Assembly: GCA_022819505.1 (NCBI GenBank)
Contig: JAJEHD010000013.1
Location: 186,001 to 250,000, forward strand
Reading direction: 5' to 3'
Origin: Acidimicrobiia bacterium
Lineage (GTDB): Bacteria > Actinomycetota > Acidimicrobiia > Acidimicrobiales > Aldehydirespiratoraceae
DNA: 64,000 nt
Positions 1 through 9,700 of this stretch are shown here, piece by piece (position 1 is the first letter of the stretch; every line of letters starts with the position of its first letter). Made by a program: the position numbers and the translations under genes. Below the pieces are notes generated by a model. The model was not told the DNA's origin and did not search any database. It saw only the letters and a program-made list of their open reading frames with translations.

Positions 1-486
1 AACAAGGCCACACCGGCGCTGTTCGCCCGCTTCGGTGATGCCGAGTCGCTGGCCGAAGTCGAGCCGGAGGAGGTGCAGCCGTACATCAGCACCATCGGGC
101 TGTTCCGCAACAAGTCCAGGAGCCTGGTGGGCATGGCCCGGATGCTGGTCGACGACTACGGGGGCGAGGTCCCCGGCGCCATGAAGGACCTAGTGCGCCT
201 GCCGGGCGTCGGGCGCAAGACCGCCAACGTGATCCGCAGCGTGGCCCTCGGACTGCCGGGCCTGCCGGTGGACACCCATGTGACGCGGCTGTCGAACCTG
301 CTCGGATTGACCGCCGAGACCGACCCGGTGAAGATCGAGCTGGAGCTGAACCCGATGATCCCCGCGGCCGAGCGGGGCGACTTCAGCCTGCGCGTGATCC
401 TCCACGGCCGCCGGGTGTGCATCGCCCGCAGGCCCCGCTGCGAGGACTGCGTACTAAACGACTTCTGCCCGTCCAGCGCCGTGTGA
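1..486 (+). CDS. nth: Endonuclease III (3' part; start lies before the window)
   Basis: Bifunctional DNA glycosylase/AP lyase of base excision repair, removing oxidised pyrimidines. The reading frame is open from base 1, so the N-terminus is missing and 161 residues are visible. A helix-hairpin-helix is seen as LPGVGRKTANV; its Lys (visible residue 73) corresponds to the family's catalytic lysine, and the Asp of VDTHV (residue 91) to the catalytic aspartate. The C-terminus has the [4Fe-4S] signature C-x6-C-x2-C-x5-C at visible residues 140, 147, 150 and 156. The gene stops 113 bp before the toxin-antitoxin pair and shares no obvious operon with it. Family assignment is secure; the exact start cannot be given. 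Confidence 0.96.
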   Translation, partial: NKATPALFARFGDAESLAEVEPEEVQPYISTIGLFRNKSRSLVGMARMLVDDYGGEVPGAMKDLVRLPGVGRKTANVIRSVALGLPGLPVDTHVTRLSNLLGLTAETDPVKIELELNPMIPAAERGDFSLRVILHGRRVCIARRPRCEDCVLNDFCPSSAV

Positions 487-522
487 CCCAACCATGGCGA
501 GGACTCGACGCCGCACGCCCCG

Positions 523-564
523 AATCGTTATATGCCGATATAATCGTTATATGCCGATATAATC
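523..564 (+). promoter_or_regulatory. Tandem palindromic operators and -10 box of the first toxin-antitoxin pair
   Basis: A 19-bp unit is repeated directly at 523-541 and 542-560, followed by the first four bases of a third copy. Each copy holds the dyad TTATAT-gccg-ATATAA (528-543 and 547-562). Each copy also ends in a perfect TATAAT (539-544 and 558-563), so a repressor bound here would cover the promoter. This A+T-rich block stands out in GC-rich surroundings. It sits 37-60 bp before the antitoxin start, as expected for toxin-antitoxin autoregulation. No clear -35 box is visible. Confidence 0.75.
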
Positions 565-599
565 TGGGAGGTTGATATACGCGAATTGATTCGTGCGAG

Positions 600-863
600 G
601 TGGCAGTGCATAGGGCGAAGCTCCGCAAGGTAGGCGGTTCGGTCATGCTCGCTGTGCCACCTGTTCTTCTTGACCTGCTGGAACTCCGCTCCGGCGCAAG
701 CGTCGACATCGATGTCGATGACGGTCGTCTGATCGTCGTGCCCAGGCCTCGCCCGCGCTACTCGCTCGACGAGTTGCTCGCGGAGTGTGACGAGACAGCC
801 CTTGACAGCGAGGCCGACCGGGAGTGGATCAACGGGAAGCCCCTCGGCGCCGAACTCCTGTGA
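600..863 (+). CDS. AbrB/MazE-type antitoxin
   Basis: An 87-residue protein with an N-terminal SpoVT/AbrB-like swapped-hairpin domain (LRKVGGSVMLAVPPVLLDLL, residues 8-27). A short acidic C-terminal tail would bind and neutralise the toxin. GTG at 600 is used because it follows a weak purine-rich stretch (gcgagg); GTG at 606 is a possible alternative. The stop codon overlaps the toxin start by 4 bp (GTGA), so the two are translationally coupled. The protein probably represses its own operon through the tandem dyads upstream. Family membership is inferred from the hairpin motif and from the toxin next to it. Confidence 0.82.
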   Translation: MAVHRAKLRKVGGSVMLAVPPVLLDLLELRSGASVDIDVDDGRLIVVPRPRPRYSLDELLAECDETALDSEADREWINGKPLGAELL

Positions 864-1195
864 TACAGCGTGGTGATGTCTGGCTCGTCAACCTCGACCC
901 GACAGCCGGACATGAGCAGCGTGGAACCCGGCCGGTCCTGGTGATATCGCCGGCGCCGTTCAACGAGTTGACAGGGACTCCTGTAGTTCTGCCGATCACC
1001 ACCGACGGGAGCTTCGCGCGCCGGCGAGGATTCGCGGTCTCCCTGGAGAACGCGGGAACACGGACCAAGGGAGTAATCCGCTGCGATCAACCACGCGTCC
1101 TCGACTTGGCGGCTCGCGAGGGTCGGCGTCTTGAGAGCATCCCAGCGCCGATCGTCGAAGAGGTCCTGGCCCGCCTGGCTGCCATCCTCACCTAG
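860..1195 (+). CDS. MazF/PemK-type endoribonuclease toxin
   Basis: A 111-residue PemK-like toxin, expected to cleave mRNA at short sequences and arrest growth when the antitoxin is degraded. It opens IQRGDVWLVNLDPTAGHEQR, followed by GTRPVLVIS and PVVLPIT, the usual beta-barrel core of MazF. Its C-terminus (LEGIPAPIVEEV-like helix) also matches the family. The GTG at 860 overlaps the antitoxin stop (GTGA) and puts the conserved RGDVW motif at residues 3-7. Frames opening further upstream lie inside the antitoxin gene and are not plausible starts. Confidence 0.88.
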   Translation: MIQRGDVWLVNLDPTAGHEQRGTRPVLVISPAPFNELTGTPVVLPITTDGSFARRRGFAVSLENAGTRTKGVIRCDQPRVLDLAAREGRRLESIPAPIVEEVLARLAAILT

Positions 1196-1208
1196 ATTTC
1201 CCACCCGG

Positions 1209-1214
1209 TAGCGT
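1209..1214 (+). promoter_or_regulatory. -10 box of hisD, leaderless arrangement
   Basis: TAGCGT fits the actinobacterial TAnnnT -10 pattern and ends 6 nt before the GTG start of hisD. No Shine-Dalgarno site is present, so transcription probably starts at or next to the start codon. No convincing -35 hexamer is seen. Confidence 0.5.
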
Positions 1215-1220
1215 TGAGGG

Positions 1221-2543
1221 GTGCTGACCCGCCTCGACCTGCGCGGCGACGGCGGTCCCGTCGCCGCCCGCCTGCCGCGGCCCGAGGCCGCGTCGGCAGG
1301 CCCGCTGGAGGCGGTGCGGGCCATCATCGCCGAGGTACAGCGCCGGGGCGACGAAGCCCTGCGGGAGCTGACCGAACGTTTCGACGGCACTCAGCCGGCC
1401 AGTCTCACGGTGGCGCCCGGCGAGATCGCCGGGGCAGCCGCCCGCACGCCTCCGGAGGTGCGCGACGCCCTGGCGGCCGCTGCGGCCAACGTGGAGGCCT
1501 ATCACCGCCACCAACTGCTCGACGATGTCGTCCACGAGCGGGGAGGCGTCACGGTCACGGAGCGCCACCTGCCGGTGCGCCGGGCCGGGTGCTACGTGCC
1601 CGGGGGCCGGGCCGCCTACCCGTCGACGCTGATCATGACCACAGTGCCGGCCAGTGTGGCCGGCGTGGACGAGATCGCAGTGTGCGTGCCGCCGGGACCC
1701 GACGGCCGGATCGCCGACGTGACGCTGGCCGCGGCCGCCACGGTGGGTATCGACGAGGTCCATCCCGTGGGCGGGGCCCAAGCGATTGCCGCGCTGGCCT
1801 ACGGAACCGAGTCGATCGGTGCCGTCGACGTGATCGCGGGACCGGGCAACGCCTACGTGGCCCTGGCCCAGCGCGAGGTGGCCGGGGTCGTGGGGGTGCC
1901 CGCAGCCTTCGCGGGACCTTCGGAAGTGGTGGTCGTGGCCGACGCCGGCGCGGACCCCACCTTCGCGGCGGCCGATGTGATTCTCCAGGCCGAGCACGGG
2001 CCGGACGGGCTGGCGTGGCTGGTCACCTGGGACGAGGCCACGGCCGGCGCGGTGGAGGCCGAGGTCGCCCGGCTGGCGGCCCGAGCCGACCGTCGGACCG
2101 AGATAGAGGCGACGCTGCGCAACTCCGGCTACAGCGTGGTGTGCTCGAGCGCTGAGCAGGCCCTGGAGGTGGTCAACGAGATCGCCCCCGAGCACCTCGA
2201 GCTGTTGGTGGCCGAACCCGAGGAACTGGTGCCGCGGGTGCGCAACGCCGGGGCGGTGTTCTGCGGGCCTTGGGCCCCCGCGTCGCTGGGCGACTACGCG
2301 GCCGGCCCCAATCACGTGCTGCCCACCGATGGCACGGCCCGGTTCGCGGGCGCGCTCGGGGTGCGCGACTTCCTCCGGAGTATGCACCTCGTCAGCACCG
2401 ACCGGGCCGGGCTGGAGGGTCTGGCGCCCCATGTGATCGCGCTGGCCGAGGCCGAGGGCCTTACCGCCCACGCCGACTCGGTGCGGGTGCGCCTCTCAGC
2501 TGGGACTTCCTCGGGGACCGAGCGGACAGGAAGCGAATCATGA
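1221..2543 (+). CDS. hisD: Histidinol dehydrogenase
   Basis: Zinc enzyme that oxidises L-histidinol to L-histidine in two NAD-dependent steps, the end of the histidine pathway. The 440-residue length is normal. Family motifs appear in order: PGGRAAYPST, QAIAALAYGTESI, VIAGPGNAYV, GPSEVVVVAD, the AEHGPDG block near residues 256-262, APEHLEL near residue 325 and the C-terminal SLGDYAAGPNHVLPT. The start is GTG at 1221, six bases after a -10-like TAGCGT. It overlaps hisC by 4 bp (ATGA) and leads the first half of the his block. Confidence 0.97.
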   Translation: MLTRLDLRGDGGPVAARLPRPEAASAGPLEAVRAIIAEVQRRGDEALRELTERFDGTQPASLTVAPGEIAGAAARTPPEVRDALAAAAANVEAYHRHQLLDDVVHERGGVTVTERHLPVRRAGCYVPGGRAAYPSTLIMTTVPASVAGVDEIAVCVPPGPDGRIADVTLAAAATVGIDEVHPVGGAQAIAALAYGTESIGAVDVIAGPGNAYVALAQREVAGVVGVPAAFAGPSEVVVVADAGADPTFAAADVILQAEHGPDGLAWLVTWDEATAGAVEAEVARLAARADRRTEIEATLRNSGYSVVCSSAEQALEVVNEIAPEHLELLVAEPEELVPRVRNAGAVFCGPWAPASLGDYAAGPNHVLPTDGTARFAGALGVRDFLRSMHLVSTDRAGLEGLAPHVIALAEAEGLTAHADSVRVRLSAGTSSGTERTGSES

Positions 2544-3607
2544 GGGTGCAGCCACGGGACGACATTGCCCTGATGGCCGGCTACCACTCGCCGCAGCTCG
2601 ACGTGGCCGTGCGGCTCAACACCAACGAGAGCCCCCTGCCGCCGCCGGCCGCCTTCGCCGAGGCGGTGGCGGCCGCGGCCCAGTCGGTGTCCTGGAACCG
2701 GTACCCGGACCGCCAGGCCACCGGGCTGCGATCCCGGATCGCAGCACGCCACGGAGTGGATCCGGACCGGGTGTTCGCGGCCAACGGCTCCAACGAGGTG
2801 CTCCAGTGCCTGCTGCTCGCCTACGGCGGGGCGGGACGCCGCGCCGTGGTCTTCGAGCCCACCTACGCGCTGCACTCGCACCTCGCCCGGGTGACCGGCA
2901 CCACCGTCGCCAGCGGCGAGCGCGACGGCGACTTCAACCTCGACCCCGATGCCGCTCTGGCACTGATCGCGACGGCTGAGCCCTCGGTCACGTTCCTGTG
3001 CTCGCCCAACAACCCCTCCGGCACGGTGGAGCCCCCGTCGGTGATCGCCTCGCTGCTGGACGCGGTCGGCTCAACCTCCGGACTGCTCTGCGTCGACGAG
3101 GCCTACGCCGAGTTCTCACCCCACAGCGCCCTGGACCTAGTCGACGACGAGACCCCCCTGGCGGTCACCCGCACCTATTCCAAGACCTGGGCGATGGCCG
3201 GGGCCCGCCTCGGCTACCTCATCGGCCCGCGGTGGCTGGTTTCGGAACTGGACAAGGTGGCCCTTCCGTACCACCTCGACGCCCTCAAGCAGGCCGTCGG
3301 CGTCGCGGCCCTCGACTTCGTGGACGACATGCAGGCCAGGGTGAGCGCCATCGTGTCCGAGCGGGCCCGGCTGACCGACCGGCTGGGCGGGTTGCCGGTG
3401 GACGTATGGCCCTCGGGTGCCAACTTCGTGCTGTTCCGGCCCCGCGACCGCAACGGCGCCGAGGTGTGGCAGCAGCTCCTGGCCCGGTCGGTGCTGGTGC
3501 GCAACTGCGCCTCGTGGCCGCGCCTGGCCGGCTGCCTGAGGGTGACGATCGGCACCCCGGAAGAGGACGACAAGTTCCTGGACGCCCTGGAGGAGATCTT
3601 GACCTGA
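2540..3607 (+). CDS. hisC: Histidinol-phosphate aminotransferase
   Basis: PLP-dependent class I/II aminotransferase making histidinol phosphate from imidazole-acetol phosphate and glutamate. The 355-residue protein shows RLNTNESPLPPP at the N-terminus, ANGSNEVLQCLLLAYGG (cofactor phosphate binding), SPNNPSGT and VDEAYAEF. The Schiff-base lysine is K215, in RTYSKTWAMAGARLGY. The ATG at 2540 overlaps the hisD stop; longer in-frame extensions run inside hisD and are not real. A stem-loop follows directly, so hisB is probably transcribed separately. Confidence 0.96.
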   Translation: MRVQPRDDIALMAGYHSPQLDVAVRLNTNESPLPPPAAFAEAVAAAAQSVSWNRYPDRQATGLRSRIAARHGVDPDRVFAANGSNEVLQCLLLAYGGAGRRAVVFEPTYALHSHLARVTGTTVASGERDGDFNLDPDAALALIATAEPSVTFLCSPNNPSGTVEPPSVIASLLDAVGSTSGLLCVDEAYAEFSPHSALDLVDDETPLAVTRTYSKTWAMAGARLGYLIGPRWLVSELDKVALPYHLDALKQAVGVAALDFVDDMQARVSAIVSERARLTDRLGGLPVDVWPSGANFVLFRPRDRNGAEVWQQLLARSVLVRNCASWPRLAGCLRVTIGTPEEDDKFLDALEEILT

Positions 3608-3630
3608 GCGGCGCGGCACCTTGGCGCCGC
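3608..3630 (+). terminator. Terminator-like stem-loop after hisC
   Basis: Seven-base perfect GC-rich stem (GCGGCGC, 3608-3614, with GCGCCGC, 3624-3630) and a 9-nt loop, starting right after the hisC stop. There is no U-tract, so it could be a weak intrinsic terminator or an RNA-stabilising hairpin between hisDC and hisBHAF. Confidence 0.4.
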
Positions 3631-3651
3631 GTCTAACTCTCCGACACGCCA

Positions 3652-3657
3652 TACCCT
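3652..3657 (+). promoter_or_regulatory. -10 box of hisB, leaderless arrangement
   Basis: TACCCT ends 7 nt before the hisB ATG. It lies between the hisC stem-loop and hisB, and no ribosome binding site is present. This suggests an internal leaderless promoter for hisB-hisH-hisA-hisF. Confidence 0.48.
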
Positions 3658-3664
3658 CAAGAAG

Positions 3665-4255
3665 ATGAGCCGCACGTCCACCCGCTCCCGCTCCACCAAG
3701 GAGACCCGCATCGAGCTGCGCCTCGACCTCGACGGCGGGGGCACGACCGACGTCTCCACCGGGCTGCCGTTCTTCGACCACATGCTCGACCAACTCGGCC
3801 GCCACGGCGGGCTCGACTTGTCGGTGAAGGCCGAGGGCGACATCGAGGTGGACGCCCACCACACCGTCGAGGACACCGGCATCGTGCTGGGCGAGGCCTT
3901 CCGCGAGGCTCTGGGCGACAAGGCCGGCGTGCGCCGCTTCGCCAGCATCACCGTCCCGCTCGACGAGGCCGCGGTGGAGGTCGTGCTTGATCTGTCAGGG
4001 CGGCCTTTCCTGCACTACGACGTGGACTTCCCCGGGGAGAAGATCCTCGGGGATCCGCCCTTCGACCCGCAGCTGGCCGAGGAGTTCTGGCGGGCCTTCG
4101 CCACCGCGGCCGCGATTACGCTGCACATCGTGATGCGGCGGGGCCGCAACACCCACCACATCGTGGAGGCGTCGTTCAAGGGCGTGGCCCGGGCTCTCCG
4201 CGACGCGGTCCGGGTGGAGGGCTCAGCCCTGCCCTCCACCAAGGGCACCCTGTGA
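3665..4255 (+). CDS. hisB: Imidazoleglycerol-phosphate dehydratase
   Basis: Mn-dependent dehydratase converting imidazole-glycerol phosphate to imidazole-acetol phosphate. At 196 residues it is the monofunctional form, without the histidinol phosphatase domain of enterobacterial HisB. Diagnostic blocks are FFDHMLDQLGRHGGLDL, DAHHTVEDTGIVLGEA and the C-terminal RRGRNTHHIVEASFKGVARA; the paired His motifs DAHHTVED and THHIVEA supply the metal ligands. It starts with ATG at 3665 and overlaps hisH by 4 bp (GTGA). Confidence 0.97.
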   Translation: MSRTSTRSRSTKETRIELRLDLDGGGTTDVSTGLPFFDHMLDQLGRHGGLDLSVKAEGDIEVDAHHTVEDTGIVLGEAFREALGDKAGVRRFASITVPLDEAAVEVVLDLSGRPFLHYDVDFPGEKILGDPPFDPQLAEEFWRAFATAAAITLHIVMRRGRNTHHIVEASFKGVARALRDAVRVEGSALPSTKGTL

Positions 4256-4893
4256 CGGTTGAGAGACCCCTCGTCGCCATCCTCGACTACGGAATCGGCA
4301 ATCTGCACTCGGCGCAGAAGGGATTCGAGCACGCAGGAGCCGACGCCCGCCTGACCGCGGATCGGGGCCTGATCGACGCGGCCGACGGGGTGGTGCTGCC
4401 CGGGGTCGGCGCCTTCGCGCCCTGCATGACGGCGCTGGGCCGCACCGGCCTGGACGACGCTGCCGCTGATGCGGCCGGGTCGGATCGGCCCTTCATGGGC
4501 ATCTGCGTGGGCATGCAGGTGCTGTTCGCAGGCTCCGACGAGGCTCCAGGCACCCCCGGGTTGGGCGTCTTCGACCGCTTCGTGCGATGGATCCCCGGTC
4601 GGGTCAAGCGTCCCCAGATGCAGTGGAACGTCCTGGAGCGCCGCACCGACCACCCGATGCTGGCCGGGCTGGACGACCCGGTGTGGGCCTACTTCGTGCA
4701 CTCGCTGGCCCCGGAGATCGGCGACGGCGCCGACGTGGTGGCCACCTGCGACTACGGCGGGCCGGTGGTGGCCGCGGTGGCCCGCGGCAACGTGTGGGCC
4801 GCCCAGTTCCACCCCGAGAAGTCGTCGAGGGTGGGGTTGCGCATCCTGGCCAACTTCGTGGCCGCGGCCTCGGCCGGCGGCGGGGCGGGCTGA
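4252..4893 (+). CDS. hisH: Imidazole glycerol phosphate synthase, glutamine amidotransferase subunit
   Basis: Class I glutaminase that hydrolyses glutamine and channels ammonia to HisF. In the 213-residue protein the nucleophile is C85 in GICVGMQVLF, and the partner pair H187/E189 lies in QFHPEKSS. The N-terminus VAILDYGIGNLHS is typical. GTG at 4252 overlaps the hisB stop, giving coupled translation. hisA follows 5 bp after the stop and hisF lies just beyond it, so the complex partners are co-transcribed. Confidence 0.97.
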   Translation: MTVERPLVAILDYGIGNLHSAQKGFEHAGADARLTADRGLIDAADGVVLPGVGAFAPCMTALGRTGLDDAAADAAGSDRPFMGICVGMQVLFAGSDEAPGTPGLGVFDRFVRWIPGRVKRPQMQWNVLERRTDHPMLAGLDDPVWAYFVHSLAPEIGDGADVVATCDYGGPVVAAVARGNVWAAQFHPEKSSRVGLRILANFVAAASAGGGAG

Positions 4894-4898
4894 GCGCC

Positions 4899-5642
4899 GT
4901 GGACCTGTACTGCGCGGTCGATGTCCGCGGCGGCCGCTGCGTGCGCCTTCATCAGGGCGACTACGGCGCCGAGACCGTCTACGACGACGACCCGGTGGCT
5001 CGGGCGGTGCAGATGGCCGAGCAGGGCGCCCGGTGGATCCATGTCGTCGACCTCGACGGAGCCCGCTCGGGCCGGCCCGACAACGCCGGAGTGGTGGCGG
5101 CCATCGCCGGCGCGGTCCCGGTGCCGGTGCAGGCCGGGGGCGGGGTCCGCAGCGCGGAGACCGCCGAGGCGTGGTTCGCGGCCGGCGTGGCGCGGGTGGT
5201 GCTGGGCACGGCCGCGTTGCGTGACCCGGACCTGGTGAGGGATCTGGCCGGTTCGCACCGCGTCGCGGTCGGTCTCGACGCCCGGGCCGGCGAGGTGGCC
5301 ACCGACGGCTGGCTCGAAGGGTCGGGACAGTCGGTGCTGGAGGTGGCCCGGAACTTCGCTGCCGATGGCGTGGACGCCTTCGTCGTCACCGATATCAGCC
5401 GCGACGGGACTCTGGACGGGCCCGATCTCGAGGGTCTTGCCTTGGTGCTGGACACGGTGTCCTCCGACGTGATCGCCTCGGGCGGTGTGGGACAGCTCGA
5501 CGACCTCCGGGCCCTGGCCGGCATCGAGGGCCGCGACGGGCGCCGGTTGAGCGGCGCCATCGTGGGGACCGCGCTCTACGAACGGCGCTTCACGGTGGCC
5601 GAGGCTGCTGCCGCTCTGGCCTCGGGATGCGGGGACGGCTGA
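4899..5642 (+). CDS. hisA: Phosphoribosylformimino-AICAR phosphate isomerase
   Basis: TIM-barrel isomerase (247 residues) that opens ProFAR to PRFAR for HisHF. Seen are the N-terminal [28 protein letters not shown] (phosphate binding), [14 protein letters not shown] and [11 protein letters not shown] at 4899 places the first catalytic Asp near residue 8; the longer in-frame opening overlaps hisH and is discarded. Many actinobacteria use a dual-function PriA in place of HisA and TrpF. A separate trpF is present here at 53862, so this copy need only serve histidine synthesis, though dual activity cannot be excluded from sequence. Confidence 0.93.
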   Translation: MDLYCAVDVRGGRCVRLHQGDYGAETVYDDDPVARAVQMAEQGARWIHVVDLDGARSGRPDNAGVVAAIAGAVPVPVQAGGGVRSAETAEAWFAAGVARVVLGTAALRDPDLVRDLAGSHRVAVGLDARAGEVATDGWLEGSGQSVLEVARNFAADGVDAFVVTDISRDGTLDGPDLEGLALVLDTVSSDVIASGGVGQLDDLRALAGIEGRDGRRLSGAIVGTALYERRFTVAEAAAALASGCGDG

Positions 5643-5643
5643 G

Positions 5644-6411
<768 letters not shown>

Positions 6412-6711
6412 TTCCCTCATCATCGAGACGCCCCAACCCGCTGAGCGCGACTCGCCAGGCCGGCAGGCAGCAGGCCGCGACCCAACAGGCCGGCGGGTGG
6501 CGGCGAGGAGCGGGCGACCGACAATGGGGCGAAGCCCCGTCGGTCGGACGGCCTCGACGACAGGACCCGCCGGCCGGACGAGCCTGCCTTCGGGGCACCC
6601 CGTCCACCGCGACCCAGGAGCCGTCGCAAATCGCCCTTTCCGCAGATGCGACTAGCGCACTAGGGTCGCGCCAGCGCCATCGCCCCGACCGCTGACGCCC
6701 GGAGGTCGCCT
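6412..6711 (+). other. Intergenic region after hisF (no gene seen)
   Basis: This 300-bp stretch holds no credible coding frame. It contains repeated CAGGCCGGC-like words near 6458-6495, a stem-loop at 6517-6544 and, near the downstream end, TAGGGT (6661-6666), a possible -10 box for the oxidoreductase. The GGAGG at 6701-6705 is the ribosome binding site of the next gene. Confidence 0.6.
6517..6544 (+). terminator. Stem-loop downstream of hisF
   Basis: ACCGAC-aat-GGGGC, loop gaa, then GCCCC-GTCGGT. Eleven base pairs are interrupted by one 3-nt bulge. It has no U-tract and lies about 105 bp past hisF; a terminator role is possible but unproven. Confidence 0.35.
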
Positions 6712-9700
6712 TTGACCATCGCCGACACGTACCGCCTGTCCTCGCGCTACGCCGACGACTCCGGGACGGTGTTCATGACGGGACTGCAGGCGCTGGCCCG
6801 GCTCCCCATCGAGCAGCTTCGGGCCGACCGGCTCGCGGGGCTGCGCACCGCCGCCTTCGTCAGCGGCTACCCGGGCTCTCCGGTCGGCGGCTACGACGGT
6901 GACCTGAGCCGGGCGATCGAGCAGGCCCCGGACCTGCCCATCGTGCTGGCACCCGCCCTGAACGAGGAGCAGGCAGTCACCGCGGTGATGGGATCGCAGC
7001 TGGCCATGCTCCGCCCCGACTCCCGCTACGACGGCGTCGTCGGCGTCTTCTACGGCAAGGCACCCGGCGTGGACCGGGCCGGCGACGCTCTCCGCCATGC
7101 GGTGTTCGCCGGCTCGGACCCCCGCGGCGGGGCGGTGGTGATCGCGGGCGACGACCCCGCGGCCAAGAGCTCGACCATCCCGTCGTCGTCGGCGGGAACG
7201 CTCGCCGACAAGCACATCCCGGTGCTCTACCCCGGCACGCCCCGCGAGGCTCTGGACCTCGGTCGTCACGCCGTGTACCTGTCGAGGGCCACCGGGCTGT
7301 GGACCAGCCTCAAGATCGTGGCCGACGTGGCCGACGGCTCCGGCACGGTGCACCTCGATCCCCTCCGGGTCGATCCGGTCATCCCGACCATCGACGGCGA
7401 GCCGTACGGCCACACTCCCGACGGCAGGCTGCTCACTCCCGAGACGGTGGACGCCGAGCGCGAGATCTACGAGGTCCGCCACCCGCTGGCCATCGAGTAC
7501 GCGGCCCTCAACCACCTCAACCACGCCACCGTCGACCCGTCCGACGCCTGGATCGGGATCGTGGCCTCCGGGATCACCTACCGGGAGCTGCGCGAGGCCC
7601 TGCGCCGGCTGGGCCTCGGCGACGACGCCGAGATCTCGGCGGCCGGGATCCGGCTCATGTGCATGCACATGCCCATCCCGTTCAGTCCCCAGCGGGCCCG
7701 CAACTTCGCCCGGGGCCTCGAGGAGATCTTCGTGGTGGAGGAGAAGCAGCCCAACATCGAGTCGCTCATGAAGGACGCCCTCTACAACCAGCTCCGCCGG
7801 CCCCGGGTGACCGGCAAGTTCGACGAGCACGACGCCATGCTGCTTCCCGGCCACGGGGGCCTCACCGCCGACGACCTGCTGGACCCGCTGCGCCGCCGCC
7901 TGTCGGAGCGCATCGGCGAGCGCCTGGCCCCGGAGCAGCCCCGACGGGAGCTGATCCCGTTGGGGACCGACGTGGCCCGCACCCCCTACTTCTGTTCGGG
8001 CTGCCCCCACAACCGCTCGACCAAGGTCCCCGAGGGCGCTGCGGTGGGAGCGGGAATCGGCTGCCACACCATGACGCTCCTGATGGACTCCGACGGCTTC
8101 GGCGACATCGTCGGGCTCACCTGCATGGGCCAGGAGGGGGCCCAGTGGATCGGCATGGCCCCGTTCGTGGAGACGCCGCACATCTTCCAGAACATCGGCG
8201 ACGGCACCTACTTCCACAGCGGCCAGCTCGCCATCCAGGGAGCGATCGCGGCCGGGTTGGACGTCACCTACAAGCTGCTGTGGAACCGCACGGTGGCCAT
8301 GACCGGGGGCCAGGATCCCCAGGGCATGCTCGGGGTGGCCGAGGTGTGCCGGGTGCTGCTGGCCCAGGGAGTGGCCCGGGTGCTGGTGACGACCGAGGAC
8401 GTCGCCCGCTACCGCAGCGCCGACCTGCCCGAGGGAGTGGACGTCTGGCCCCGCGACCGGCTGATGGAGGCCCAGGAACTCCTGGCCGGGGTCTCCGGCG
8501 TGACTGTGCTGATACACGACCAGCAGTGCGCAGCCGAGGCGAGGCGGGGACGCAAGCGGGGCACGGTGGCCGTGCCCCGCCAGCGGGTGTTCATCAACGA
8601 GCGGATCTGCGAGGGCTGCGGGGACTGCGCCTCCATCAGCAACTGCCTGTCGGTTCAGCCCGTCGAGACCCCGTTCGGGCGCAAGACCCGAATCGACCAG
8701 ACGACGTGCAACCTGGACTTCTCATGCCTGGAGGGCGACTGCCCGTCGTTCATGACCGTGACGGGGCCGGGGCGGCTGCGGTCGTGGCTGCGCCGGATCA
8801 CCGGTCGGGACCGCGTCTCGCGGCGGGCCGCGAGAACCCAAGCTCACGCGGCGCCGGTAGATCTGCACGACCCGGTGCCCGTCGTGCCGACCGACGACCT
8901 GTCGGTCCGTATCGTGGGCATCGGCGGCACCGGCGTGGTCACGGTCAGCCAGGTGATCGGCACCGCGGCCATGTTCGACGGCTACGAGGCGCGGGGCCTC
9001 GACCAGATCGGGCTGTCGCAGAAGGCCGGGCCGGTAGTGAGCGACCTGCGCCTGTACCGGGGCGCCGAGGCGGCCAGCAACCGCCTCGGCGAGGGCCAGG
9101 CCGATGTCCTGCTGGCCTTCGACCAACTGGGGGCGGCCTCGCCGTCGGGCATGAGCAGGACCGATCCGGAGCGCACCGTCGTGGTCGGCTCGACCTCGCA
9201 GACACCTACCGGAGCGGTAGTGGCCCATCCCGAGCGGGCCATGCCGGAACCCGCCGTGCTGGAGGCCGCGATCGCGGCGTCGACCCGGGCCGACTGCCGC
9301 CACTGGGCCGACGCTCAGGCCCTCACGGAGGCCCTGCTGGGCAACTCGGTGACAGCCAACGTGTTCGTGGTGGGAATGGCGGTGCAGGCCGGCGCGCTGC
9401 CGCTGTCGCCGTGGTCGGTGGAGCAGGCCATCGAGCTCAACGGCGTCGCGACGAGAAGCAACATCGAGGCGTTCCGGTGGGGCAGGGCCATGGTGGCCCG
9501 ACCCGAGGCGGTGCACGCCGCGGCGGCCACCGGCCAGGCTCGCCGCGACAGGCGGCCCGAGCTCGACCAGCAGCTCGCAACCCGGGCGAGGGACGTGGCC
9601 CGGGCGGCCGGCTTCGACGGGACCGCGGCCGGCGGGCCCGAGAGCGACGACGGCTACCGGGGCGCCGTCGATCTGGAGCTGATGGCCTCGGAGCTGTGCG

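Noticed and set aside
4899..5642. priA in place of hisA
   Set aside because: A separate trpF is present at 53862, so dual function is not required. Sequence by eye does not settle it.
6652..8517. Long minus-strand frame opposite the indolepyruvate oxidoreductase, and the 1040-residue plus-strand frame at 7299-10421
   Set aside because: Both lie wholly over a gene with clear family motifs and show low-complexity shadow composition.
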